Source of the DNA: Robiginitomaculum_A sp036478535
GTDB taxonomy: Bacteria; Pseudomonadota; Alphaproteobacteria; Caulobacterales; Maricaulaceae
Length of the DNA stretch: 64,000 nt
NCBI GenBank assembly: GCA_965224735.1
Contig: OZ245059.1
Coordinates: 2,170,001 to 2,234,000 of the forward strand
Direction of reading: 5' to 3'
How positions within the stretch are numbered: the stretch's first letter is position 1; each line of letters starts with the position of its first letter. This document shows, one piece after another, positions 46,129-54,582 of the stretch. Made by a program: the position numbers and the translations under genes. The notes beneath the pieces were generated by a model. The model saw nothing but the letters and a program-made list of their open reading frames with translations. It ran no database searches and was not told where the DNA came from.

Positions 46129-46130
46129 AG
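45063..46130 (+). CDS. IS630-family transposase, catalytic Asp apparently replaced by Gly
   Basis: 355 residues, full length. The N-terminal helix-turn-helix (about 30-70, SEDHGIARRCNALLLLDDGW and DDDTIRTWYKKY) is followed by the DDE domain: Asp177 in VYFCDAVHPEHQS and Glu294 in HLNAIERLWGVMH. At the second acidic position the family has DNAxYH, but here it reads LILGNAPYHRS with Gly257 (codon GGT, one transition from GAT). The element is therefore probably unable to transpose although the frame is intact. Confidence 0.88.
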   Translation: MFMIKPGFLSKRERRELESVVRCPSEDHGIARRCNALLLLDDGWSCERASQVLYLDDDTIRTWYKKYAEGGFDLMASFDYKGGFSKLSVDIEAALVSWLKARVCQNVHEVRAFIWRNWQVDYSKSGCIKLLHRLGFEYKKPTPLPAHINEQAQAEFIENYQRLLNGLTLDETVYFCDAVHPEHQSRPSRGWMRKGANMAIKRSTRRKRVNIHAAVNLENFDTPFMDVDRVDSDNAIQLFEKLEARNPDKKCIYLILGNAPYHRSAKVRQWLERKDCKIKPIWLPTYCPHLNAIERLWGVMHRHVTHNKFYPTFTKFGHAILKFLRETIPKQWRNFRDTVTDNFRIISDEKFRVME

Positions 46131-46167
46131 TGGGAATATACTTCAAGACAGCTGGATATGCGTACGA

Positions 46168-46508
46168 CTAAACAGGGAACGCTCTAACTGCGGTTCTATG
46201 GGCTTTTAAATGGGTTGCGTCGATTTGCAATTGTTCTGGCACGCCATCGAATGAGCTGGGCGCTACAAATATTTTGTTGAATATCCCCATTTTACTCCCC
46301 ATTTTACTCCAACGTACAAACCGATTATACAGTGTTTTGTGTGGACCATATTCACGGGGGGCATCGCGCCATTGTAAGCCGCGTTTGAGCACGTGGATAA
46401 TACCCTAATTACACGTAAATCATCGACACGGGGCACGCCGTGGGACAGCGGAAAATAAGGTTTAATGCGTGCCAACTGGTACGGTGAGAGATAAAACAAA
46501 TCATTCAT
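46168..46508 (-). pseudogene. IS5-family transposase remnant, interrupted by IS110
   Basis: The minus-strand start reads MNDLFYLSPYQLARIKPYFP and LSHGVPRVDDLRVIRVLS, the N-terminus of IS427-type IS5 transposases. After frameshifts it continues RGLQWRDAPREYGPHKTLYNRFVRWS, FDGVPEQLQIDATHLKAHRTA. A perfect 12-bp tandem duplication (46285-46296, 46297-46308) adds GVKW in the middle. The rest of the DDE domain is missing. The IS110 element abuts the start codon. Confidence 0.8.
46285..46308. repeat. Perfect 12-bp tandem duplication in the IS5 remnant
   Basis: CCCCATTTTACT occurs at 46285-46296 and again at 46297-46308. On the minus strand it repeats the codons for GVKW. Confidence 0.85.
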
Positions 46509-46519
46509 GATGAAAACTC

Positions 46520-47560
46520 CTATGATGATTGTCCAGCCATTTCTTGGCTGGCTAGTTTGAATTTGGTGAAATCTTCGAACACCCAGTTGTTTTTGAGGGT
46601 GTCGTATATTATTTTGAGTAATTTACGTGCTGTAGCGATGATGGCTTTGCCAAAGCCGCGCCTGTCTTTAATGCGCCTGTAAAAACTGTTGAGATAACCG
46701 GAATACCGGATGGCAATCAGGCTACATTGCACCAAAGTTGTGCGGACAAGCTTGTTGCCGCGCTTGGTGATCCGCCCCATATTGGTGGTTTCGTTAGATT
46801 GGCTAACACGCGGAACAAGGCCGAAGTATGCCGCCAATTTATCAGAACTGGCAAAATCCTCAACATCGCCAATGCCAGATAAGAAGATAGCCGCCGACCG
46901 CGCGCCAATGCCTTTGATACTGGTAAGTCCTTCAAACCCGTCCAGAGTTTTTGCATAAGCTTCAATATGCCTGTCAATCGCTTTAACCGATTTTGTCAGC
47001 GACAAAGCTTGGTCACGGATAATGCCAACTTCGATTTTCTCCAAATCGGTGAACACAGCCATGTCCATATTTATCAATGATTTTTGAGAGCTGAACTTCT
47101 CTTTCTTCATCTTGATGCCGTGACGGTTATAAAGGGCATGAATTTTATTGAGCAGGCGCGTGCGCTGCTTAACCAGTAAATCCCGCGTCTGCGTAATCGA
47201 AGCAAGCTGTGCGTGCTCGGTGGATTTGAGACGTGTCTCGGGCAACATGTCTTTGGATAAAAACAAAGCTAAAGCACGCGCATCGTTCTTATCGGTTTTC
47301 TTGACCGATTTGCGGATAACCTGAAACTGACCAGGGTTCACTACAACAACGCGGCCAACACAGGCAATCACTTCATCGCGGAAATAGGCGGAATTGCCCG
47401 TGGCCTCCACCGCGATCTCATCATCCGCTGACAGGCTCATGCAAAACTGAGCCAGTTCAGCTTGGCATAATTGATAGGTTTTCAGAATTTCAGACCCATC
47501 CGCCTCACGGCGGCAAATGGTAAAAGAATTCGTATGTAGGTCGACACCAATAAAAGACAT
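46520..47560 (-). CDS. IS110-family transposase (DEDD recombinase)
   Basis: RNA-guided serine-assisted DEDD recombinase. 346 residues from the ATG at 47560. The RuvC-like domain has Asp7 (FIGVDLHT), Glu52 (AVEATGNS), and Asp90/Asp93 (KKTDKNDARAL), a complete DEDD set. A coiled-coil middle follows, then the Tnp20 domain with LTSIKGIGARSAAIFLSGIG, LAAYFGLVPRVSQSNETTNMGRITKRGN, RTTLVQCSL, which carries the conserved serines. The frame is intact. An upstream in-frame extension falls in the presumed RNA region and is rejected. Confidence 0.93.
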   Translation of the reverse strand: MSFIGVDLHTNSFTICRREADGSEILKTYQLCQAELAQFCMSLSADDEIAVEATGNSAYFRDEVIACVGRVVVVNPGQFQVIRKSVKKTDKNDARALALFLSKDMLPETRLKSTEHAQLASITQTRDLLVKQRTRLLNKIHALYNRHGIKMKKEKFSSQKSLINMDMAVFTDLEKIEVGIIRDQALSLTKSVKAIDRHIEAYAKTLDGFEGLTSIKGIGARSAAIFLSGIGDVEDFASSDKLAAYFGLVPRVSQSNETTNMGRITKRGNKLVRTTLVQCSLIAIRYSGYLNSFYRRIKDRRGFGKAIIATARKLLKIIYDTLKNNWVFEDFTKFKLASQEMAGQSS

Positions 47561-47838
47561 AGCTATACTCCTCTTGAGGCAAAACCGCCTCGTGTTAATG
47601 TTAAGAGGAAGCGGAGACCCAATTCCAAATGCAGGAAAGCGGGTGTGAACGGCCAAACCAAACTCCTATACGAGCTCACCAATCCGTGCGTAAACACGGG
47701 TCGGGCCTCAAGATGGTCGTTCGGTAATAGGTGTGAGTTAATCTCCTTTACAGGGTCAAAAGCCCTAGATGACATATCCAACCTAAAACCTATCCGCTTC
47801 TTCCAACGCCAACATAGCACCGAAAATATCAACCGCTC
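47561..47838 (-). ncRNA. Predicted IS110 bridge-RNA region
   Basis: IS110-subgroup elements encode a structured bridge RNA in the non-coding stretch upstream of the transposase, with loops that pair to donor and target DNA. This region has the right position, strand and size (~280 bp) and carries no gene. It contains inverted repeats such as GAGGC-N6-GCCTC close to the transposase start. The loops were not assigned; the call rests on family knowledge and layout. Confidence 0.5.
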
Positions 47839-47851
47839 ACAAGTCATTCAT

Positions 47852-47927
47852 GCCATCTCCTTTAGCCATCAATGAATCACAAACTTAGCTAAATGGAAAT
47901 CTTTAAAATTAATAGGTCCTGACCCTA
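47852..47927 (-). mobile_element. Detached upstream end of the IS5-type element
   Basis: On the minus strand it starts TAGGGTCAGGACCTATTAAT at 47927 and runs to the GGAGAT that would precede an IS5 transposase start, where the IS110 begins. It is the missing 5' end of the IS5 remnant at 46168-46508. The TAGGGTCAGGAC end is shared with the 75-bp element at 41790. Confidence 0.65.
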
Positions 47928-47958
47928 AACACCTAGTTGGCGTTATATAGGACAGCTC
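47928..47958. mobile_element. Solo IS1595-like end
   Basis: The stretch ACACCTAGTTGGCGTTATAT, AGGACAGC resembles the right end of the IS1595-like element at 42780-42808 (ACACCTAATCAGTGTTATCT, AGGACAGC). It directly abuts the IS5 end, so an IS5-type element seems to have landed in a second IS1595 copy, of which only this end remains. Confidence 0.65.
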
Positions 47959-47994
47959 CATAAAATTTTGCAAAAAACAGATTTAAACACGATT

Positions 47995-48804
47995 TTATTC
48001 TACAAGACAAACCACTTGCGCGATGCGTCTATTTCTGCGGTATTTATCCGCGCGTGTACCGTAATTTTTCAACGTCAATATATCTGCCTTTGCGTTAACC
48101 GTTAGGTCTTTAAGCATCGTGTTTAGTGATTTTGGAGCAACGGTATAGATTCGGCCTTTGCGCGGGCTTTCTGCAGTGATTAGGCCGATGACCTCGCCGT
48201 TACTATCAAAGACTGGCCCGCCAGAAATGCCGCTAAGGGTCCCTTTAATATTGCGTGAGCGGCCAATCTCTGACCAAGCAAGAACGGTTTCTGAGCTGCG
48301 GTAACGGCCTTTAACAAACATGCGCTGCCGGCCTAGTAATTGCCCTGCTGCTTCGCCAGGTCGTCCTTGCGCAAACCCCATGAAAAACCCATGCTCCCCC
48401 GTGCGCCGAACGCCATGAAAATCGCGTGCAAAGGCAGGGCGTTTCCATTTACTCACAAGTAAAGCCGTATCGGACGTCCCAGAAATATAATGCACTTTTA
48501 CAGATACATAATTGGAACCATCTAGCCGCAACCCAACTTGATCGCATGAGTCAACCACATGCCGCGCCGTTAGCCATGTCCCGTTGTTATCAACAGAAAA
48601 GGCCGTACCAATACCCAACATAGGTTTATTAATTTCGACAATAACTGTAGGGTCTTCTGGTCGTGCATTTTGGAGAACTGATCCAAGATCGGGCGGGGGT
48701 GATGGTCCGTATATTGTGCTCGTATTTAGCTTAGCGCCCGCAAAAATAACGAATAGCAATATACCGTAAACTAGCCAATCAGGAATTTTTTTTAGAAACT
48801 TCAT
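47995..48804 (-). CDS. Membrane-anchored trypsin-like serine protease
   Basis: 269 residues: an N-terminal membrane helix (about 11-25, WLVYGILLFVIFAG), then an S1-type protease domain outside the cytoplasm. The catalytic triad is readable as His82 (WLTARHVVDS), Asp112 (TSDTALLV) and Ser194 (LSGISGGPVFDSNGEVIGL). No PDZ domain follows, unlike DegP/DegS. It starts 10 bp after the DUF350 gene, so the two are probably co-transcribed. Substrate unknown. Confidence 0.82.
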   Translation of the reverse strand: MKFLKKIPDWLVYGILLFVIFAGAKLNTSTIYGPSPPPDLGSVLQNARPEDPTVIVEINKPMLGIGTAFSVDNNGTWLTARHVVDSCDQVGLRLDGSNYVSVKVHYISGTSDTALLVSKWKRPAFARDFHGVRRTGEHGFFMGFAQGRPGEAAGQLLGRQRMFVKGRYRSSETVLAWSEIGRSRNIKGTLSGISGGPVFDSNGEVIGLITAESPRKGRIYTVAPKSLNTMLKDLTVNAKADILTLKNYGTRADKYRRNRRIAQVVCLVE

Positions 48805-48813
48805 GCTGGGTCT

Positions 48814-49227
48814 TTAGCCTGCGATAGCGATGGCTAAAATAAGAGAGCCAGCGAGTTTAAACGTTGCCATAACGGTTGCTGGGGGTACCTCGCCATTAGT
48901 AATTCGCTCTGGCATACCTGCAAAAATTAAATCTGTAAGGCGGAATAAAAAAAGCTGTAAAAGCAGGCTAACAACGCCCCAAACAAGCACATCAAACAAG
49001 CTCACTTTCGCAACGAGACAAGCAGCAAGGGGCAAAGCCAGACCCATGACAACGGCGCTAAAGGAAATTGCTGCAGCCATATTTCCTTCATTAATAAGGG
49101 TTATTTCTTTGTGGGGCGTAAGTTTCACATAGATTGTTAACCCTGCAATATAAATTGCAGTCACAAGCAAGAGATAAAAAATTAAATCTGGAAAACCGTT
49201 AGCGAGACTTTCTATTGAGGGATGCAT
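48814..49227 (-). CDS. DUF350-family membrane protein
   Basis: 137 residues with four predicted membrane helices (about 14-34, 48-70, 78-98, 115-136). The pattern INEGNMAAAISFSAVVMGLALPLAACL, then LLLQLFLFRLTDLIFAGMPERITNGEVPPATVMATFKLAGSLI matches DUF350 (YjfL-like), in which two homologous halves each have two helices. Function of the family is poorly known; members often sit beside envelope-stress or oxidative-stress genes. Here the partner is a secreted protease. Confidence 0.75.
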   Translation of the reverse strand: MHPSIESLANGFPDLIFYLLLVTAIYIAGLTIYVKLTPHKEITLINEGNMAAAISFSAVVMGLALPLAACLVAKVSLFDVLVWGVVSLLLQLFLFRLTDLIFAGMPERITNGEVPPATVMATFKLAGSLILAIAIAG

Positions 49228-49584
49228 GCGAACCTTCTTATTGTTGTTTTACCCCTAAGGATAATGCCGATTGGCAGCAGGTATTTCAAGGAAAAATTAT
49301 GATTTTTATTTGATTTTTTTGACGTTCCAATTTTTCAGGTTTTAAGCCATCGACTTTTAGAGGGAGAGAGGGGAGTACAAGTATAAACCATTAAAGGCAC
49401 AACCGCCTATAACCCCGCAGTATACACTGAAAAAAACAATAAATTTAGTTTTGGTTTGCATATGTTCTTACAACCTCTTTTTGCAAATTATGGCAACCAT
49501 CATACACGGCCATTAAATTTCACCTAGTCAAAGCCAGTACAAGTCTTTATGGTGGTTGAAACCATATGAACAAGGATATATATT
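49228..49584. other. Gene-free stretch upstream of the DPP III-like gene
   Basis: 357 bp, AT-rich, separating the divergent DUF350 and DPP III-like genes. It presumably carries both promoters. I see no gene, clear operator or terminator. Confidence 0.5.
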
Positions 49585-51261
49585 ATGCGTTTATTTTTAA
49601 TCTCTGTTGCCAGTGCGGCTTTACTTCTAGGCTGTAGCGAAACAAAAACGCCGAGCGTAACCGTAAGTGAAAAAGTGCATACAGGCTATGATTTGCAAGC
49701 CCAATATGACAAAATAGCAAAAATAGACCTTACAGACACCGACACTTCTTTTCTCACAAATGAAGAAAAAAAAGTCGTTAATCTGCTCATCGAGGCGGCA
49801 GGCTATATGGACAAAATATATTTACGGCAAGTCGCGCAAAACAACCCGCTAACGCGCAAGGCAATTGCAAATTCAAAACACGGACAGCGCGACCTTCTTT
49901 TGAAAATGTTTGATCGGCATTTTGGCCCTTGGGATACGATCGATCAAGATCACCCATTTTGGGGCACAGCTAAAAAGCCTCTTGGTGGTGGGTTTTACCC
50001 AACGGATATAAGTAAAGACGAATTTGAGAAATGGATAAAAGATCATCCAAAATCCGAAAGCGGGATGCGTTCTCTCTACACGGTCATCCATAGAGACGGG
50101 GACAAATTGGTTCCAGTTTATTACTCTGAAGAATATAAAGAGTGGCTGGAGCCAGCAGCTGTAAAACTGCGCCAAGCGGCGGCAATCACCAAGAACTCAT
50201 CTTTGAAAAAATTCTTGAATTTGCGCGCGGATGCATTTTTTACCAATGATTACCGCGAGAGCGAGATAGCATGGATGGACCTTAAAGACACTCCTATTGA
50301 AGTCGTCATTGGTCCTTATGAGGTTTATACGGATAAATTATATGGTTACAAAACAGCGTTTGAAGCCTTCATCACCATTAAGAACCCTGAAGAGAGCGCC
50401 GCTCTTGATAAATACAAACATTATCTGCGCGATATGGAAGGCAATTTGCCTGTCGATGATAAGTATAAAAATTTCACCCGTGGTTTTGAAAGCCCGATTG
50501 CTGTAACCTACCAAATTCATGGCGGCGGTGACAATGTACCAGGGGTGCAAACCATCGCATTTAATCTCCCCAATGACGAAGAGGTTCGCGAGAAAAAAGG
50601 CGCTAAAAAAGTCCTGCTTAACAATGTTTTGGGCGCCAAGTTTGATATCATTCTTGCACCGATGGCCAATAGCGTTTTGGTGCCAGAACAATCAAAAATG
50701 CTCGTGAAAAAATATATGTCTTTTGAGACTTTATTTCATGAACTTTCACACTCACTTGGGCCTGGAAAAATTACCGTCAATGGGCAAAAAACCGAAGTGA
50801 GCAAGCAGCTAAAAGAACTTTACTCCAAAGTAGAAGAAGGCAAGGCAGACGTTATGGGCGCTTATAATATCCTTTATATGATGGATAAAGGCGAACTTCC
50901 GATTGCAGAAAAAGAGGCCTTCTTAGCCACCTATTTTACAGGCCTGTTTCGCGCTATGCGCTGGGGCATTGATGAGGCGCATGGAGGCGGTGCGGCATAT
51001 CAATATAGTTTTTTCAAAGAGGCGGGCGCATTTCGTTGGGATCCAAACCAAAAGAAATTTAAACTGGATTTTGACAAATTAGAACAAGCAATTTCGGATC
51101 TCACCGCAAAAATAATTATCCTCCAATACAATGGTAATTATAGCGATGCTAAAGCATTTTTAGACAAATACTCGCGGCTTGATGATCATGCGAAAAGTGT
51201 CATAGCAGCCACGTCACACTTACCGACAGACATCGCGCCAATTTATCCAGATAAAATTTAA
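49585..51261 (+). CDS. Dipeptidyl-peptidase III-like (family M49) lipoprotein with an HEXXH site
   Basis: Zinc exopeptidase releasing N-terminal dipeptides, here probably lipid-anchored in the envelope. 558 residues. The signal peptide ends in the lipobox LLGC (Cys17). The zinc motif is His385-Glu386-Leu-Ser-His389 (FHELSHSLGPGK), and the second motif E417-E418-G-K-A-D422 supplies the third ligand. Eukaryotic DPP III has HEXXGH with one extra residue; a pentapeptide HEXXH is known from a few bacterial members such as that of Caldithrix. YQIHGGGDNVPGVQTIAFNLPNDE is another family segment. Confidence 0.85.
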   Translation: MRLFLISVASAALLLGCSETKTPSVTVSEKVHTGYDLQAQYDKIAKIDLTDTDTSFLTNEEKKVVNLLIEAAGYMDKIYLRQVAQNNPLTRKAIANSKHGQRDLLLKMFDRHFGPWDTIDQDHPFWGTAKKPLGGGFYPTDISKDEFEKWIKDHPKSESGMRSLYTVIHRDGDKLVPVYYSEEYKEWLEPAAVKLRQAAAITKNSSLKKFLNLRADAFFTNDYRESEIAWMDLKDTPIEVVIGPYEVYTDKLYGYKTAFEAFITIKNPEESAALDKYKHYLRDMEGNLPVDDKYKNFTRGFESPIAVTYQIHGGGDNVPGVQTIAFNLPNDEEVREKKGAKKVLLNNVLGAKFDIILAPMANSVLVPEQSKMLVKKYMSFETLFHELSHSLGPGKITVNGQKTEVSKQLKELYSKVEEGKADVMGAYNILYMMDKGELPIAEKEAFLATYFTGLFRAMRWGIDEAHGGGAAYQYSFFKEAGAFRWDPNQKKFKLDFDKLEQAISDLTAKIIILQYNGNYSDAKAFLDKYSRLDDHAKSVIAATSHLPTDIAPIYPDKI

Positions 51262-51552
51262 AAACTGCGTTATGTGTGAGCACGGGCAGATGGCCAAACG
51301 CTTTTAGTTGATAGATAAAGAAATGCTAACGCTTGCGCTTATGGCGGAAGGCAAAACAGCGGGCGACGCTCCTTAGTTCTTAAAATGAACCAACGCACAC
51401 TAGAATTGCGTCTTAAAAATGCGCGCCCGCACAACCACTAAAGCCGTTTACAAAGCTCTGGTATAAAAAAAATTTCCATATTGAAGGCGTGTTTTAAAAA
51501 CAAAAGAATTTTTTCTATAGCAATAATTCTAGGCTTGCCTATAAAGCGTGCC

Positions 51553-53364
51553 ATGGCTCCGCCGATTTTGACACTTAAAAATATTGAACTTACATTTGGC
51601 TCGACGCCGCTTTTGGAAAATGCTGACATGTCGGTATTGCCTGGCGCGCGTATTTGTCTTGTTGGCCGTAATGGCTCTGGAAAATCGACACTTTTCAAAA
51701 TAGCCGCTGGAATATTAGAACCTGATAGCGGGGAGCGGTTTTTAAAACCTGGTACGACCGTTCGCTACCTTGAGCAAGAACCAGATTTGTCCGGTTATGA
51801 CGATATAGAAAGCTATGTGAAAGACGGCCTATCGGGCGCAGACACATCATACCGTATTCCTTATTTACTTAATGCCCTCGCCATTGAGGGAGCTGCCAGT
51901 CCAGCGCATTTGTCAGGCGGTGAAGCGAGGCGCGCGGCTCTTGCCCGCGCGCTGGTTTCGGAGCCCGACCTTTTAATGCTCGACGAACCGACCAACCATC
52001 TTGATTTACAAATCATAGAATGGCTGGAAGCGGAGCTCGGGTTTTATACAGGCGCGCTTATTCTTATTTCCCATGATAGGCGGTTTCTTTCAAAACTTAC
52101 CCGCGAAACGGTTTGGATTGATCGGGGCGAGACGCGAACTTTTAATCGTGGGTTTAAAGGTTTTGAAAATTGGCGCGATGAATTTTTGGAACAAGAAGAA
52201 TTGGAGCGCCATAAACTTTCGCGCAAAATTGAGCGCGAACAGCACTGGATTGTCCATGGCGTATCAGCGCGCCGTAAACGCAATGTGCGCCGCGTCAAAG
52301 AACTGGCAGGCCTGCACGACACAAAACGCAATGAGAAACAGTCCCTTGGCAAGGCCAAAATATCGGTAACGGCAGGGCAAACATCTGGAAAGCTTGTTGC
52401 CAAGCTTGAGCATGTCAAAAAATCTTTTGGCGAGCAGATTATCATTGATAATTTTTCAACCCGCATAGCGCGGGGTGATCGCATTGGGATATTGGGGCCA
52501 AATGGGTCAGGCAAGACCACTTTGCTAAAGCTTATTATGGGTCAATTACAGCCTGATAGCGGCGTCATAAAACTCGGTACAAATTTGCAACCTCTTATTC
52601 TCGATCAAAAGCGCGAAGGGCTAGACCCTGAAACGACTTTGAAAGATGCGCTTACAGGCGGCGGCGGGGATAGCGTTATGGTTGGCGATGTGCAAAAACA
52701 TGTCATCGGATATATGAAAGACTTTTTGTTTTTACCCGAGCAGCAGCGCACCCCTATCCGAAAATTATCGGGCGGGGAGCGCGCGCGCCTAGAGCTAGCG
52801 CGCGGGCTACGCCTGCCATCAAACCTGCTGATTTTAGACGAGCCTACAAATGATCTTGATCTTGAAACTCTCGATCTTTTGCAAGAACTTATCGCAAATT
52901 ATACGGGCACAGTTATTCTTGTCAGTCATGATCGGGATTTTTTAGACCGTACCGTAAATTCTACAATCGCCTATGAAGGCAATGCACGTTGGCAAGAATA
53001 TGCAGGCGGATATTCCGATATGTTGGTTCAAAGAAAACAGAGCAAAAAAAGCATTGAGAAAAGGCCAATAACAAAACCACAAAACGCACAGTCAAAACCC
53101 GAAACTAAAGCGCCCGCGCCCAAAGTTCCGCAAAGTAAACTTAGCTATAAGCACAAGTTTCGCCTTGAGAAACTCCCTAAAGAAATGGTAAATTTGGAAG
53201 AGAAAATAACTACGCTCAATAACACATTAAAAGATCCTGATTTTTACGGCAAAGACCCTGACGGTTTTAATCAAGCCATCAGGCATTTAGAGCGTGCCAA
53301 AAACGAACTTGGAGCCTGTGAAGAAGAATGGCTTGAACTTGAAATGTTGAAAGACGGCGGATAA
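51553..53364 (+). CDS. uup: ABC-F family ATPase (Uup-like)
   Basis: Soluble tandem ATPase without membrane domains, of the class that acts on ribosomes or DNA. 603 residues from the ATG at 51553 (MAPPILTLKNIELTFGS). Domain 1: Walker A GRNGSGKST, signature LSGGEARRAALARAL, Walker B LLMLDEPTNHLD. A linker of about 80 residues (QEELERHKLSRKIEREQHWIV) follows. Domain 2: GPNGSGKTT, LSGGERARLELARGL, LLILDEPTNDLD. A charged C-terminal coiled coil follows (about 540-600). The C-terminal arm fits Uup rather than EttA. An upstream in-frame extension is rejected. Confidence 0.88.
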   Translation: MAPPILTLKNIELTFGSTPLLENADMSVLPGARICLVGRNGSGKSTLFKIAAGILEPDSGERFLKPGTTVRYLEQEPDLSGYDDIESYVKDGLSGADTSYRIPYLLNALAIEGAASPAHLSGGEARRAALARALVSEPDLLMLDEPTNHLDLQIIEWLEAELGFYTGALILISHDRRFLSKLTRETVWIDRGETRTFNRGFKGFENWRDEFLEQEELERHKLSRKIEREQHWIVHGVSARRKRNVRRVKELAGLHDTKRNEKQSLGKAKISVTAGQTSGKLVAKLEHVKKSFGEQIIIDNFSTRIARGDRIGILGPNGSGKTTLLKLIMGQLQPDSGVIKLGTNLQPLILDQKREGLDPETTLKDALTGGGGDSVMVGDVQKHVIGYMKDFLFLPEQQRTPIRKLSGGERARLELARGLRLPSNLLILDEPTNDLDLETLDLLQELIANYTGTVILVSHDRDFLDRTVNSTIAYEGNARWQEYAGGYSDMLVQRKQSKKSIEKRPITKPQNAQSKPETKAPAPKVPQSKLSYKHKFRLEKLPKEMVNLEEKITTLNNTLKDPDFYGKDPDGFNQAIRHLERAKNELGACEEEWLELEMLKDGG

Positions 53365-53376
53365 GTTTTATTATTT

Positions 53377-53952
53377 TCACTTCTTTCGTAGTGAAGGCAT
53401 CATCCGCTTCAAAATATCGCCGCCGTCTTTATGGTGCTTAATCGCCGCAAAAACATGTAGCGCAATAAGCGCGATAGCGATATAAGCAAGCATTTCATGG
53501 CTCTTTTCAAAAAACTCGTGAATTTCATGCTTTGGATCTTTGGCCAAACCGTTCCAAAACGGCATATCAGGAAGCGGAATAACGCCAAAAATTTCGGTTG
53601 CACCATCAGCCCATTTTGACGTGGATACTAAAGCCCAGCCAACCAAAGGCATTACAATCATAAAAAAGTAAAAAAACCAATGCGTTATTTTTGAAATAAG
53701 TTTTGCCCAGCCCGTAATATCAGAGGAAAGCGCAGGCGGTTTGTGGGTGACCCTCCAGAAAAGGCGGTATAAAGACAGCACCAAGATTAAAATCCCTATG
53801 GATTTGTGCATCATGTAAACGCTACCCTTGCCCTTGAAACTATTGGGCAGGTAGCCCATTAAAAACCCGATAGTTAACATGCCAAGGATTAACGCAGCTA
53901 TCAGCCAGTGCAAGCGAATCGCCGTGCGGCTATATTCATTTTGTGCGTTCAT
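53377..53952 (-). CDS. cytochrome b561
   Basis: Di-haem b membrane protein passing electrons across the inner membrane, often to quinone. 191 residues with four membrane helices. Haem-ligand histidines are in RLHWLIAALILGML, VYMMHKSIGILILVLSLYRLFWR, ITHWFFYFFMIVMPLVGW and the C-terminal EKSHEMLAYIAIALIALHVFAAIKHH. It converges with the ABC-F gene (12 bp between stops). Confidence 0.92.
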   Translation of the reverse strand: MNAQNEYSRTAIRLHWLIAALILGMLTIGFLMGYLPNSFKGKGSVYMMHKSIGILILVLSLYRLFWRVTHKPPALSSDITGWAKLISKITHWFFYFFMIVMPLVGWALVSTSKWADGATEIFGVIPLPDMPFWNGLAKDPKHEIHEFFEKSHEMLAYIAIALIALHVFAAIKHHKDGGDILKRMMPSLRKK

Positions 53953-54301
53953 ATGTTCATCTTATTTTCTCCTCACCATACGTCGTCAAGAGGAAAAGTA
54001 CAAGTCTGTATCGTCTTAGAAAGATAAATAAATAGAAGATATAATTGTACCAATTGCATTCGTTCTTGGGGTCACTTATTTATAAATATCGCCATGCATC
54101 GTAACGCAAAATGCGCGCACAAAATGCTGAAGTGTCTGACGTCATAAAATATATGATAGATGAAGGGAAAAATGTAACGCCAAAAATGATTTAGACTGTA
54201 GGCTTCGAACCCAAACGCCGTCCCAAACGCCGTCATGGTGTTCTTATCGGCACCATAAAACCACACATAGCACGGGAAAACCGTACTTAGGGGTTTTCTT
54301 C
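53953..54301. other. Gene-poor stretch with a perfect 12-bp tandem duplication
   Basis: 349 bp without a supportable gene. CCCAAACGCCGT occurs at 54210-54221 and again at 54222-54233. Short open frames occur on both strands but none resembles a known protein. Confidence 0.5.
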
Positions 54302-54582
54302 ATGCTTACGAGAAGGCATAATACAATGATGCACAATGAGTTTAAAAATAAACAGTTCAAAGACCTACTCAAAAACCTACTTGGGGATTACGCTATTGCT
54401 TTAGAGAATAATGGGTTTAGCGAACACGTTCTTAATCGCCAAAGGAGAAAAAAAACCCTAGCGTCTGTCCCAAATCACTGCCGAATAAAATTTTGGTTGC
54501 TCGCGCTCGCGAGTATAATGGGCACGATGTTTACCTTGAGTCTATTTTGGTTTTTATCACAAACGGTATTGGACGAGACTTA
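54302..54582 (+). pseudogene. Unrecognised frame ahead of ppk2, broken at an A8 run
   Basis: From the ATG at 54302 the frame reads MLTRRHNTMMHNEFKNKQFK to LNRQRRKK and meets a run of eight A (54448-54455). Without a shift it ends at 54583-54585, overlapping the ppk2 ATG. With a one-base shift it would continue NPSVCPKSLPNKILVAR to the ppk2 frame with no stop. It may be a decayed gene, an N-terminal extension of ppk2 read by slippage, or a shadow. I do not recognise the protein. Confidence 0.35.

Larger units (their letters stand above)
46497..47850 (-). mobile_element. IS110-family insertion sequence inserted at the start of an IS5 transposase gene
   Basis: About 1.35 kb, with one transposase gene, a short sequence after it and a ~280-bp non-coding stretch before it, the IS110-subgroup layout. 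The borders are inferred from a 13-bp near-repeat, ATGAATGAYTTGT on the minus strand, at 46496-46508 and at 47839-47851 (one mismatch). The first copy is the start of the IS5 transposase gene. IS110 elements have no long terminal inverted repeats, and none is seen. Confidence 0.75.

Noticed and set aside
49228..49584. Operator from the loose AACCATCAT / ATGGTGGTT symmetry
   Set aside because: The arms are imperfect and far apart, and no regulator is suggested by context.
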